A model generated the notes under the pieces. It saw nothing but the letters and a program-made list of their open reading frames with translations. It was not told where the DNA came from and searched no databases. The position numbers and the translations under genes are program-made. From Actinomycetes bacterium (lineage in GTDB: Bacteria; Actinomycetota; Actinomycetes; Actinomycetales; Cellulomonadaceae), in NCBI GenBank assembly GCA_021793115.1, contig JAJYTJ010000021.1, forward strand, positions 1-36,992: 36,992 bases of DNA, given 5' to 3'. Of the stretch, positions 25,880 to 35,220 are shown piece after piece. Each line of letters begins with the position of its first letter. The first letter of the stretch is position 1.

Positions 25880-27429
25880 GTGCGATGAACGCCGCGGTGA
25901 AGAGGGGTGCGGGCGCGCGGGAGCGAGAACGCCTGCGTGAGGTCGCGCTCGAGCTCGGCGATCGTCGAGGTGAGGCGGTCGGGGTCGGTGATCGTTCGGG
26001 TCAGTCCGCAGAGCATCGCGGCGTCGAGCAGGTCGGCTTCTAGGCCTCGGATCTGTACTCGGTGGGTGGCGGTCAGTTGCGCGTCGCAGTTGTCTTTCAG
26101 GCGCACGATGCCGGTGGCGAGGTAGCCGACCGCGAACGTGCCGACCAGTGCGCCGGTCGATACCAGGCGCGCCAGTGGCCGGTCCCCGGTGACCAGGTAG
26201 CAGCTCTCGCCGGCGGCGCTTTCGAGCTGGCCGGCGGCGGCGAGGTCGGTGATGACGGGGTACGACAGGTCCCATGCGGCGGCACCCAGTGCCGCCCGGT
26301 GGACTTCTGCGGTCATCGCGTTCTTCAGGCACGGAAGCTTCTCCGTCTGGCCGCGGTCCTGGTTGGTGCCCAGGAGCAGGACGCGGGCGACCGCCAGGCA
26401 GTCGGCGGACACGCCCCGGCCGGCAGCGTTGAAGCGGGCGATGTGGCGGGCGTAGGCCTGGAGCCGTGAGGTGGGGGTCGAACCGGCCGGCGGCGCGGGT
26501 CTTCCAAGGTCAGCGCCAGGTGAGGGAGCGTCGCGGAGTTCAGGTTGGTGAGCTGTTCGCTGCGCACGTCGGGAGTCGGTCCACCCCGCATCTGCTGGCC
26601 CAGGTTGGTTTTCGTACAGGGCTGTCAGCGTGGCGTACGTCATGTCGGTGATGGGGCGTGCAGCCACGCGTGAAGGGCTGCGACGGGCTTGTGGTGAACC
26701 TCGGTCGGCTCAGAGGTCATCGAGGTGAAGCTCTCCGCGAGGGCGAACCCCGGGATGACGTGGAGTCCACGCAGGGTGGCGGCCAGGTCACGGGATGTCT
26801 CGAGCGCTGTCTCGGAGCTGCCTTCGATGGCCTTGCGCAGCGCGATGAGGACGTTCAGGTCGACGATCGCCGCGATCGGCTGGCCGATCGCGGCTGGGAT
26901 GAGTTGGTGGGTCTGACTGCTGGTCGCCCCGGAGGCGAAGAACCGGTCGTGCTCGTCGTCGGGGTCCGCGGCGCTCAGGTCGACGACCTGGACGGCGCCG
27001 GCGAAGTGGCTGCGGGCGGCCGCGGCCTTGCGAGGCCTGCCGGCGAACGAGCGGTCTGGCGGCAGGTCCGGGCCGAGGACGAGCAGGAGGTGTCGTCTCC
27101 TCGGGCCAGCATCTGCTCGATCTCGGTTCGGTGTCCGGTGACGGTGAAGGGTCGCTGCCCGTGCAGCTCCACGTGCGCGTCCCTGGTGGACACGGTGAGG
27201 AACAGCGGTGTTTGCCAGGGGGGGTACGCGAGGCGCCGGGGGTGAGCGGGTCGAGTCCCAGTTGCTCGGCCGCCCCGGCCATGCCTTCGGTGGACGCCGG
27301 CAGTGTGCCGGACAGTCGGCTCGTCGTCGCCGACGCCAGCAGGCCCAGCACCGGCCGACCGTGGACGTGGCCGTAGCGGACCTGCGAGGTCGGGGTGGCG
27401 GGCACGCAGCCTGGGATGTCGCCGATCAC
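25880..27429 (-). pseudogene. Decayed PIN-like protein gene near the relaxase
   Basis: One long minus-strand coding sequence can be followed only by changing frame several times. It opens at GTG 27429 (RYGHVHGRPVLGLLASATTS). It shifts at a seven-G tract (27218-27224) to FLTVSTRDAHVELHGQRPFT, then to the frame giving IAAIVDLNVLIALRKAIEGS and IPGFALAESFTSMTSEPTE. A shift near 26655 leads to ITDMTYATLTALYENQPG. The last clear part is LQAYARHIARFNAAGRGVSA through CYLVTGDRPLARLVSTGALV to TSTIAELERDLTQAFSLP (about 25920). VDLNVL, the later Glu and TGDRPL have the spacing of PIN-domain acidic residues, so a PIN-like nuclease is possible. There are at least four frame changes and no clear natural stop. 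I do not recognise the family. Confidence 0.5.
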
Positions 27430-27460
27430 GCCCGCCCTATCGGTCGGGCGGCCTTCGCAC

Positions 27461-27832
27461 TCAGCGGTTGGGCTGCACCGTGCTGTGGCCGCCCGCGCTG
27501 GTGGGGCGCCCGGGGGCGCGCACGGGGCGGTGCTGCCTGTATCGGGCGGTGGCCAGCAGGAGGAGGCTGAGCGGGCCGAATAGAAGGAACTTCAAGGCGG
27601 TCCAGATGAACACGGCCGCAGGCAGGTAGAGCCAGCCGGGTGCGCCGTGCCGGTCGATGAGCGTGGTGCAGATCGCGGCGGCGTACAGGTAGGCCAGGCC
27701 CACGCTCATGGCGGGCACGCCCCACTTCAGGCCGCGGCGGGTCCGCAGCAAAGCCAGCAGGCGGTTGGAGGGCAGGCGGGCGGTGAGCGCCTGGGTGTGG
27801 GTGGACAAGGTCCACAGGCTGCGCAGCAGCAT
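27461..27832 (-). CDS. Small membrane protein of unknown function
   Basis: A 123-residue protein with a basic N-terminal half (TARLPSNRLLALLRTRRGLK) and two or three hydrophobic segments (about 38-58, 66-80 and 81-94). The tail is basic and Pro-rich. ATG 27832 follows GAGGAAG at a normal distance. It lies about 175 bp after the relaxase gene on the same strand and just ahead of the decayed PIN-like gene. Similar small membrane proteins are common in actinobacterial mobile elements, but I cannot name the family. Confidence 0.65.
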   Translation of the reverse strand: MLLRSLWTLSTHTQALTARLPSNRLLALLRTRRGLKWGVPAMSVGLAYLYAAAICTTLIDRHGAPGWLYLPAAVFIWTALKFLLFGPLSLLLLATARYRQHRPVRAPGRPTSAGGHSTVQPNR

Positions 27833-28008
27833 CTTGGGGCTTCCTCACGATGGCAGGGCACGGAACCTGGTGCGGCGTGGTCCTGTGCTGGTGAGGTCCC
27901 CGCGGGGGGTCTGCTCTGCCCGACCGGTGTGGGTCGGCTCGGCCCTGTTGTTCGTCCCGCCGCAGCCGTCAGACTACCCTCGCCGGCCTTGGCTGGCGGG
28001 GTTTGACG

Positions 28009-31000
28009 CTAGAGAGGGGGGCGGGCGGTGGTGCGGGTTGGTGCCGGCCACGGGCCAGCTGCCTCGTCGAGGGCGGGCGGCTGGAGGGTGCGCAGAGCGG
28101 CGCGGGCGCGTTCGTAGTCCAGGCGCTGGGCGTCGGTGCCGGGGATCGGGCCGAGTGGGTCGCTGGTGGTGATGGTCCAGCGGTCCCGGTAGGCGGCCAC
28201 CGTCGCCAGCTGTCGGCGACACCGGGCGGCAGCCGTCGGGTCGGCGGGCACGGGCCCCAGATGGGTCGCCCAGGACTGGGGGTTGGCGGCCGCGGCGGCG
28301 GCCAGGGCGTCGGCGCGTTGGGTGATCAGCTGCTCACGCTGGGCGAGGGCGACCCGCAGTTGCGGGTCCGCCACACCGGTTGCCTGCGGGATCAGTCCGG
28401 CGATGAGCCGACGGCGGCGTGGAGCCGGGGTGTAGCGGCTGGTGGCCCGCTGGAGCCGGTAGCGCAGCAGGGAGCCGAGGTCCTGGGCGCCGGCCAGGCC
28501 GCCGGCGCGCACGACCTGGGGCAGCAGGCGCTCGACGTCGTGGCCGTCGGCCTCCAGCCGGCGTAGCGCGGCGGCCAGGATCGGGTAGGAGTCGGTGGTG
28601 ACAAGCTCGTCCACGGTGGGCTCGTCCAGGCCGCCGGCACGCAGCAGGGCGAGCCAGCGCTCGTGCTGGGCGACCTGTGCGATGGTGTCGTACTCGCCGA
28701 CCAGCTGACGGATCGACCCCCAGGCGTCCTGCTCAGCGACGAGGGTCTCGGTGGCGGACAGCTCGGCACCGGAGTGCTGCAGGATCCCGAACAGGATCGA
28801 CGAGGCGGTCATGGCCAGGTCGTCGCGGCGCTGGTGGTCCTCCAGGTCGTGGGCGTCGGTGGCGACGTAGGCGATGTTGGACTGCCGGCCCCGGCTCATC
28901 GCGACGTAGAAGGCCTCGCGGGTCATGGTGGTGGAGGCGACCAGGGTGTGGGCGCTGTCCACGGTGACGCCCTGCGCGCGGTAGGCGGTGATGGCGTAGC
29001 CGAGCTCGACGTCGTTGGCCACGTAGTCGGCCGGTAGCCGCAGCGTGGTGTGCCAGCGGGACGCTTCCCGCCGCACCGTCAGGGACCCGTCGGTGTGGGC
29101 GGTGACGACCTGCCAGCGGTCGTTGTTCTTCACCCAGCCGCGGCCCAACGCCAGGCGGCGGTCGTTCTTGCGGGTGACGACCAGGTCGCCGCGGGCGGCC
29201 TGGGTGCCGTCGTGCAGCCGGACCCCGGCCTCGTCGACCAGGCCGGCCAGGACCCGGTCGGCGCGGGCCCGTTGGTTGAGCTCGATCACGGTCTGGTTCG
29301 CCTCGGCGATCAGCACCGACACCTTCCCGGCCCGCTGGTCAGCCCGCCACGCCTGGTAGGCGCTGTCCAGGACGGTGTCGTAGTCGGCGCCCAGGACTCG
29401 GCTGTGGGTGAGGTAGGTGTCGATGACGGCGGTGTCTCCCAGCCGCAGCCCGAGGGAGGCGTGCTTTTCCCAGTCGTGGCCGAACCGGCGCACATCAACG
29501 AGCTGTGGGGCGTCCGGCCGCTCACGTACCAGCATGCCGAACGCTCCGCCGGCGTCCACTGCCTGCAGCTGGGCCCAGTCCCCGACCAGCAGCACCTTGG
29601 CGCCCACCGTGGCGGCGTGGGTCGTGATCGCGTCCAGTGCGAAGGTGCCGGCCAGGCTGGCCTCGTCGATGATCACCAACTGGCCCGGTGTCAGCCGCCA
29701 GTTGCCGCGGCGGTGCTCGTACAGCCACTTGGTGGTGTTCTCCGTTGGGATGCCCAGCTCGTCGCCCAACACGGCGGCGGCGGCGGCCGACGGCGCCAAC
29801 CCGAGCACCGACCCCGGGCCGTAGCGCTGCTCCCAGGCGCGCCGCAGCGCCGCCATTGTCCTCGTCTTGCCGGTCCCGGCCGGTCCGACCAGCAGGTCCA
29901 GCACCCGTGCGGACACCCCGATCGCGGTGATCGCGTCGACCTGGTCGCCGGCCAGTCCGCCGCCTAGCCGACCCCACGGTCGGGCGGCGTCCTGGACCAG
30001 GTCGGCCGAGACGGTCGGTGCGGTGCGGTGCAGGGTGGCGGCTCGCAGCCGGTCCTCGGCTGCCAGCATCTGGCCCGAGGAGTAGACGATCGACGCCCTC
30101 GGCCGCAACACGCTCGAGCCGTCCGCGCGGCGAAACTGCTGCGGGCTGACCGCCAGCTCGGGTGGCGTCAGCTGCAGCGAGGCGTGTTCGGCAGCCTCCA
30201 CGATGATCCGCAGCACCGCCTCCCGGTCGCCAGCCGAACCGAACCGCAGCCTCATCGTCTGCCGCACCGCTTCGGCATGAAGGTTCCACCGCCGCCACGT
30301 CGAGCGGCGGTCACCGACTTCCTGTAGCACCGTGGCCGCGATCTGGTGCAAGTGTTCCAGCGGCAGGTCGTCGGCGCGCAGCAGTGCCTCCTGCGTGCCG
30401 GCGCCCAGCACCTGGCTGGCCCAGCCTGTCGCGTCCCGGCCCAGGAGGGTCGTGGCCCGCCGGCGCCAGGTGTCGGTCAGCTCGGCCAGCGAATGCGTCT
30501 CCTTGGGCGGGCGGGTCGCCAGGGTCGCCTGCTGGCGGATCCGCCACAGCACCGCCCGCGACGGCGCACGACCGTGGCGGGCCACGTAGTCGCTGACCAG
30601 CCGGTCCTTGGCCTGCTCCAGGTCGTGGGTGCGGACGGAGAACTCGTCCATCAGCTCCTGCGGCACACCAGTGATCTCCCAGCGGGTGATCCGCCCCGGC
30701 CCCCGGGTGCGCGCCTGCCAGCCGACCCCCAGCAGGCGCGCCACATGATCGGACAGCACCGCGTTGTAGTGCTCCGACAACCCCGCCACCGCCCCGTGCA
30801 AGGCCCGCGAGTCCAGGGTCCGCCACCGGCCGTCCCGCACCGCCGCCTGCACCCTGTTGGCCACCACCACATGCGTGTGCAGCTGAGGGTCCGCCGCCCG
30901 GGAGTCGTAGTGGTCGAACGCGGCCGCAACCACGCCCCGCACCTGCACCTGGGCGACCGCTCCCCGCATGCCCTCAGCACCGACGCGGGTCATCGCCACC

Positions 31001-31575
31001 TCGCGCTCCATCAGGTCCAGCACGTCGTCGATCGCGGCATGGTGGGCCTGAGCGATCAACGCCTGGGTTCCCCCATCGGCGACCGCCCACAGGCTCGACA
31101 GGGACTTGGGGGCGGAGAAGGTCAGGTCGAAGCCTGCGACCGGAACCCTGATTGCCTTGGCTGCCTCCTCGGCGTTGATCCACGCCACCTGTCGGGTATG
31201 GTCGGCGCCCGTCAGGTCTCCCGGGAGGGCGGCCAGGCGACGGGCTACCCGGTCGGTCGCGGGAGCGAACGTGCGGTACGGGCGGCCCAACGGCTCACCC
31301 GTCATCGGGTCCTGGCCATGGCCGAGGAGGCGACGAAGCTGCTCCTCGGTCACGGGGCTCGAGCTCGTCACCGTCAGGCCCGTCAGTCCCCGACCCATCC
31401 ATCGTCCTGGCGGCGTGCCCTGCTCGACGTAGTAGCGAGTCAGAGCCGTGGTCGCATCACGGTCACCGTCGCCGGCGATTATCGAGCTGAACAGGTAGCG
31501 CACTCCCTGCCCGGCCGTCATCACCCGGATCGAGACCGTCACGTCGAACAGGTGCGGTCTGCGGCAACCCATCAC
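28009..31575 (-). CDS. MobF-family conjugative relaxase-helicase (TrwC/TraA type)
   Basis: A 1188-residue protein that nicks one DNA strand at an origin of transfer and unwinds it for conjugation. The relaxase domain (about 12-320) opens TVSIRVMTAG. It has the tyrosine pair Y48/Y49 (LTRYYVEQGTPPGRW) and the metal-binding triad H222, H233 and H235 (FDHYDSRAADPQLHTHVVVA). A RecD-like helicase domain follows, with Walker A GPAGTGKT (564-571), Walker B VIIDEAS (634-640) and a later YAITAYRAQGVTVDSAHTL motif. The C-terminal 250 residues are charged and less conserved. The start is uncertain: GTG 31575 and ATG 31572 give a short unconserved lead, whereas GTG 31542 begins exactly at the conserved region. 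No coupling protein or type IV secretion genes lie in the window, so the element is incomplete here. Confidence 0.93.
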   Translation of the reverse strand: MMGCRRPHLFDVTVSIRVMTAGQGVRYLFSSIIAGDGDRDATTALTRYYVEQGTPPGRWMGRGLTGLTVTSSSPVTEEQLRRLLGHGQDPMTGEPLGRPYRTFAPATDRVARRLAALPGDLTGADHTRQVAWINAEEAAKAIRVPVAGFDLTFSAPKSLSSLWAVADGGTQALIAQAHHAAIDDVLDLMEREVAMTRVGAEGMRGAVAQVQVRGVVAAAFDHYDSRAADPQLHTHVVVANRVQAAVRDGRWRTLDSRALHGAVAGLSEHYNAVLSDHVARLLGVGWQARTRGPGRITRWEITGVPQELMDEFSVRTHDLEQAKDRLVSDYVARHGRAPSRAVLWRIRQQATLATRPPKETHSLAELTDTWRRRATTLLGRDATGWASQVLGAGTQEALLRADDLPLEHLHQIAATVLQEVGDRRSTWRRWNLHAEAVRQTMRLRFGSAGDREAVLRIIVEAAEHASLQLTPPELAVSPQQFRRADGSSVLRPRASIVYSSGQMLAAEDRLRAATLHRTAPTVSADLVQDAARPWGRLGGGLAGDQVDAITAIGVSARVLDLLVGPAGTGKTRTMAALRRAWEQRYGPGSVLGLAPSAAAAAVLGDELGIPTENTTKWLYEHRRGNWRLTPGQLVIIDEASLAGTFALDAITTHAATVGAKVLLVGDWAQLQAVDAGGAFGMLVRERPDAPQLVDVRRFGHDWEKHASLGLRLGDTAVIDTYLTHSRVLGADYDTVLDSAYQAWRADQRAGKVSVLIAEANQTVIELNQRARADRVLAGLVDEAGVRLHDGTQAARGDLVVTRKNDRRLALGRGWVKNNDRWQVVTAHTDGSLTVRREASRWHTTLRLPADYVANDVELGYAITAYRAQGVTVDSAHTLVASTTMTREAFYVAMSRGRQSNIAYVATDAHDLEDHQRRDDLAMTASSILFGILQHSGAELSATETLVAEQDAWGSIRQLVGEYDTIAQVAQHERWLALLRAGGLDEPTVDELVTTDSYPILAAALRRLEADGHDVERLLPQVVRAGGLAGAQDLGSLLRYRLQRATSRYTPAPRRRRLIAGLIPQATGVADPQLRVALAQREQLITQRADALAAAAAANPQSWATHLGPVPADPTAAARCRRQLATVAAYRDRWTITTSDPLGPIPGTDAQRLDYERARAALRTLQPPALDEAAGPWPAPTRTTARPPL

Positions 31576-31922
31576 TTGACACCCCGCACGTCACTGCGCG
31601 ACTGCCCGTCCCCCGATCGACGCAGGCTCCCCGTCGGGGTACGACGAACGCTTCATCTAGCGTCAGGGCGATCATCTGCCCGTCCCGTACCTGGACGGCC
31701 GGCTGGTATCCCCTCGACCGGTTCGTTGGTCGGCACGGCAGTTGGGTCAAGCGGATATCCACCGCCGCTAGGTTCTACGTCCACGAAAGGCCACGGAACC
31801 GGACGTCTTGGCCGACACGGCCGGCGGGCCCTAAGTCCTCAACGGGCGGGCGCTGGACTGGCAGCCTGGCCTGGCTGGGCAGTAAGGCAAGCCTCAGCTA
31901 AGCCAAGAGACGGGCGCGGTCT
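31576..31922. other. Divergent intergenic region between relaxase and metal transporter
   Basis: The 347 bases hold no supported gene. The part next to the relaxase start is where an origin of transfer would be expected, but I see no recognised nic motif. Short inverted repeats are present (cgacc...ggtcg near 31717-31735; ggccg-aca-cggcc at 31810-31822). The end next to the transporter carries a DtxR/IdeR-like operator, listed separately. Confidence 0.5.
31883..31901 (+). promoter_or_regulatory. DtxR/IdeR-MntR-like operator before the NRAMP-like gene
   Basis: TAAGGCAAGCCTCAGCTAA matches 14 of 19 positions of the DtxR/IdeR box (TTAGGTTAGSCTAACCTAA) and keeps its AGG...GCCT core. It lies 21 bases before the ATG of a putative metal transporter, a place where a metal-loaded repressor of the DtxR family would block expression. 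The match is by eye and which metal it senses is unknown. Confidence 0.55.
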
Positions 31923-33215
31923 ATGAGTCTTCGTTCGCTCGACGTCGCATCCGCAGCACGTCCGGTCTCGGCGCGGGCCGCGCATCATCCAGGTCGTCGC
32001 TGGATGGGGGTGCTGCTCGGTCCGGGCCTGATGGTCATGCTCGCCGACACCGACGCCGGCAGTCTCATCACTGCGGCTCAGTCCGGGGCGCGCTACGGAT
32101 ACCAGCTGATCCTGGCGCAGATCGTGCTGATCCCCGTGCTCTATCTGGTGCAAGAGATCACGGCCCGGCTGGGACTTCTCACCGGACGAGGGCATGGCGC
32201 ACTGATCCGTCGCACCTTCGGCGCCCGGTGGGCCCTGCTCTCGGCAGGCACCCTCTTCCTGGCATGCCTGGGCGCCCTGGTCACCGAGTTCGCAGGACTG
32301 GCAGGCATCGGCGCCATGGTCGGCGTGCCACGACTGGTGTCGATCACGGTCCCGGCGATGGCCCTGGCGGCGCTGATCCTGCTCGGGCGATACCGGCGCA
32401 TCGAAACGGTCGGCATCGCAATCGGCGCGCTCGAGCTGCTGTTCATCCCCGCGGCCTTGCTCGCTCGCCCGGCTCCCAGCGCGCTATGGGGCGGTCTGAC
32501 CCATCCCGTCCAAGCGAACAGCCAGTTCCTCATGTTGCTCGCGGCCAACGTCGGCGCCGTGATCATGCCCTGGATGGTCTTCTACCAGCAGGAGGCCATC
32601 ATCGACAAAGACGACCACGACAAGGACCTACGCACGGTCCTGCGGTCGGCCCGCTGGAACACCGCGCTGGGCGCCGTCGCCACCCAGGCAGTCATGATCG
32701 CGGTCCTGGTCGCCGTCGCTGCCACCATCGGCACCACACGCCCCGGTGCGAATCTGGAGAGCATCGGTCAGATCGCCGCCGCGCTGACACCATTCCTCGG
32801 GCAACGCAGTGCGGCTGTCCTGTTTGGGCTCGGAATGCTCGGCGCTGCCACCGTGGCCGCACTTGTCGTCTCCCTCGCCGGAGCGTGGGGCATGGCCGAA
32901 GTGCTGGACCTGCGACACAGCCTGAACGACTCACCACGGCAGGCCAAGGGCTTCTACGCCCTCGCATTGGCAGCAATCCTCGCCGGTGCTCTCGTCGCGC
33001 TTCTTGCCCCCAACCTCGTCGCGCTGTCATTGGACGTCGAGGTCATGAACGCCATCCTGCTGCCGGTCGTGTTGGGATTCCTGCTCCTCTTGGAACGCCG
33101 GGCGCTTCCCGGCGAGTATCGGATGCGAGGGGCCCGCCAGGTCACGACCTACGCCCTTACCGGGCTGGTCATCGTCCTAGGTCTGACGACTGCGGTCGAG
33201 GCGCTGCTGCCATAG
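31923..33215 (+). CDS. NRAMP-like divalent metal transporter with altered metal-site motifs
   Basis: A 430-residue integral membrane protein with about eleven hydrophobic segments and NRAMP (SLC11/MntH) layout. TM1 is followed by QSGARYGYQLILAQIVLIPV and LVQEITARLGLLTGRG, as in the family. The metal-site motifs differ: TM1 DPGN reads DTDAG (42-46), and TM6 (A/M)PH reads MPW (215-217, NVGAVIMPWMVFYQQE). TM1 Asp and TM6 Met remain, while Asn and His do not. This points to a divergent branch, perhaps with another metal preference such as the Mg-transporting NRAMP-related group; that is inference. A DtxR-like box lies just upstream. The ribosome site is weak (AAGAGACGGG). Confidence 0.82.
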   Translation: MSLRSLDVASAARPVSARAAHHPGRRWMGVLLGPGLMVMLADTDAGSLITAAQSGARYGYQLILAQIVLIPVLYLVQEITARLGLLTGRGHGALIRRTFGARWALLSAGTLFLACLGALVTEFAGLAGIGAMVGVPRLVSITVPAMALAALILLGRYRRIETVGIAIGALELLFIPAALLARPAPSALWGGLTHPVQANSQFLMLLAANVGAVIMPWMVFYQQEAIIDKDDHDKDLRTVLRSARWNTALGAVATQAVMIAVLVAVAATIGTTRPGANLESIGQIAAALTPFLGQRSAAVLFGLGMLGAATVAALVVSLAGAWGMAEVLDLRHSLNDSPRQAKGFYALALAAILAGALVALLAPNLVALSLDVEVMNAILLPVVLGFLLLLERRALPGEYRMRGARQVTTYALTGLVIVLGLTTAVEALLP

Positions 33216-33698
33216 GCGACGTCCCCAGCAGGCGCCGTGGACTACGTTCCAGCACAACCGGTGCGCGACATGCAGCAATCCGCCGATTTGCTGCCGTTCC
33301 GCGCTCCGACAGCGGCCGGCGGCCCGCGAGAGTCCGGGGGGCACCGACGGCGCCAGCCCCGAACCGGTATCGACTCGTGCACCCAAGGTCGATGAACTCG
33401 CAGGCCGGATCGAGTGGAATCCCGTCCCGGCGCGCGCAGCCCTGCTGCGAACCGCGCCGAACCAGTGCTCCCGTGGCGCATGGTCGCGCTCGCGACGTGC
33501 CCACCATCCAGACCTGGAGGACTCCGCCAATCCGCATCCGAGCGTCGAACTGCGCGCCGGTGCTGATGGTGCGCCACGACATCCGGCCATGCGGCACCCC
33601 AGCGCTGCAGCGTCCCCTTGAACGGACGTGCCCGGGCGCTCAGATGATGCCGGTACGGTCGCCTTTGTCGCACCAGCCAGAACGGAGGGGACATCGCC
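33216..33698. other. 483-bp stretch without a supported gene
   Basis: All six frames show only short or arginine-rich shadow-like reading frames, none with recognisable family motifs. The right end holds the ribosome site GGAGGGG (33684-33690) of the following gene. The leader may hold its promoter, but I cannot pick hexamers with confidence. Confidence 0.5.
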
Positions 33699-34955
33699 GT
33701 GCCGTACAGCCAGTCGGTTGACCGGGCACGACGAGCGGTCGTCGCCTGGCTCGACCGCACACCTGCCTACCTGGGCGTGGCGGGCGCGCTCGCCGTGTGC
33801 GCGGTCATCGCGCTCGGCATGGCCGTGGTGACCGACCAGCAGGCGCACCGCATCTGGGGCCTGCTGGCGGCGGCCGGGTACCTGGTGGCGGGGGTGGCCG
33901 CGCTGCGCACGCGCCGGCCGATCGCCGGGGTGCGGATCGCCGTCGCCGGCTCGGTGCTGCTGCCCACGCTGGTGCTCGTCGTGGCCGGCATCTCCCAGCC
34001 CGAGGTCGGCGTGGTCGAGCGCTCGGCCCGGCTGCTGGTCGACACCGGGTCGCCCTACCTGGCGCAGCCGACGACGACCTACGACGTCAACCCGTACCTG
34101 CCGCTGATGTCCCTGTTCGGCATCCCGCGGCTCGTGTTCCCGCACATCGGGCTCGGCGACCCGCGCTGGTGGTTCCTGCTCGTCTTCTGCGCGTGCTTCG
34201 TCGCCGCCGACCGCCTGGCGCGCCGCGCCGGGCGCACCGAAGGTGCCCTGTGGGCCGTCCTGGCTACCCCGTTCCTGGCGCTGCACGCCTCGGTCGGCGG
34301 ACATGACCTGCCGGTCGTCGGCCTGCTCGCCCTGTCGCTGGCCCTCGCCGCCCGCGGCCGCCTCTCGCAGGCCGGCTTAGCCCTCGGTGTCGCCAGCGCG
34401 CTCAAGGCGTCCGCATGGCCCGCGGTCGCGGTGATCGGCGCGTTCGTCATCGCCCGGTGGGGCTGGCGGCACGCCGGCCGGTTCGCCGCCAACGCCACCG
34501 CGGTCGTCGTCGGCGTCTCGCTGCCCGTGCTCGTCGGGCCCACCGCTCGCGCGATGTTCGCCCAGGCCGCGGGCTTCCCGATGGCGAACAGCACCTTCGC
34601 GTCGCCGGCCGACTCCCCGACGCCGGGCGTCCTGCTCGCCCACGGCGGCCCCACCGCGAAGCTCGCCGGCTACGCGCTCATGCTGCTCGTCGTCCTGGCG
34701 CTCCTCGTGGCGCTCGCCTACCGCCCGCCCCGGACGCTGGCCCGGGCCGGCGCGTTCCTCGCCCTGGCCCTCACCGCGGCCATGCTGGTGCTCCCGACGA
34801 GCCGCGCCGGCTACCTGCTCTACCCCGTGGTGCTGCTGGTGCTGGCGCTCCGCGGCCGCCAGCGGATCCCCGGTCCACCCGCCGCCACGCCGCTGTGGGC
34901 GACTGCCGACCCCAACCGGCTTGTGCCCGCCGCCGCGGCCGCCGGTTCGCCGTGA
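33699..34955 (+). CDS. GT87/DUF2029-type polytopic membrane glycosyltransferase
   Basis: A 418-residue membrane protein with about ten hydrophobic segments and the layout of the DUF2029 (GT87) family, polyprenol-phosphate-mannose-type mannosyltransferases that build actinobacterial lipoglycans outside the membrane. The first long outer loop has the expected acidic and Tyr/Pro-rich sequence (VDTGSPYLAQPTTTYDVNPY, then LPLMSLFGIPRLV). LALGVASALKASAWPAVAV is a typical family segment. GTG 33699 is preceded by GGAGGGG at eight bases. It is a single gene between two gene-poor stretches. The sugar added and the acceptor are unknown. Confidence 0.75.
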   Translation: MPYSQSVDRARRAVVAWLDRTPAYLGVAGALAVCAVIALGMAVVTDQQAHRIWGLLAAAGYLVAGVAALRTRRPIAGVRIAVAGSVLLPTLVLVVAGISQPEVGVVERSARLLVDTGSPYLAQPTTTYDVNPYLPLMSLFGIPRLVFPHIGLGDPRWWFLLVFCACFVAADRLARRAGRTEGALWAVLATPFLALHASVGGHDLPVVGLLALSLALAARGRLSQAGLALGVASALKASAWPAVAVIGAFVIARWGWRHAGRFAANATAVVVGVSLPVLVGPTARAMFAQAAGFPMANSTFASPADSPTPGVLLAHGGPTAKLAGYALMLLVVLALLVALAYRPPRTLARAGAFLALALTAAMLVLPTSRAGYLLYPVVLLVLALRGRQRIPGPPAATPLWATADPNRLVPAAAAAGSP

Positions 34956-35220
34956 CGATGCAATCTAGATCCACTGTCGCCTCGCATCGCCAAGCGACGG
35001 TCGGGTGGCTAGAAGCGGTGCCGACGGCGTGCTGGTAGCGCCCTTGGTTGGCGCCCGTAGTAGCCGGGTGACCTGACGCGCAGACGCGCCTCGTTGGTCA
35101 GCGGGCGCCGCACGGGCTCGGCGTTGACGGCGCCGCGTCGGGGTGTCGAGGCACGCCGAGTATCCGAGCACGTGGTGCAGTGGCCTCCCTGGCGGTCATG
35201 TCGAAGCCGCGGGACGCTGG

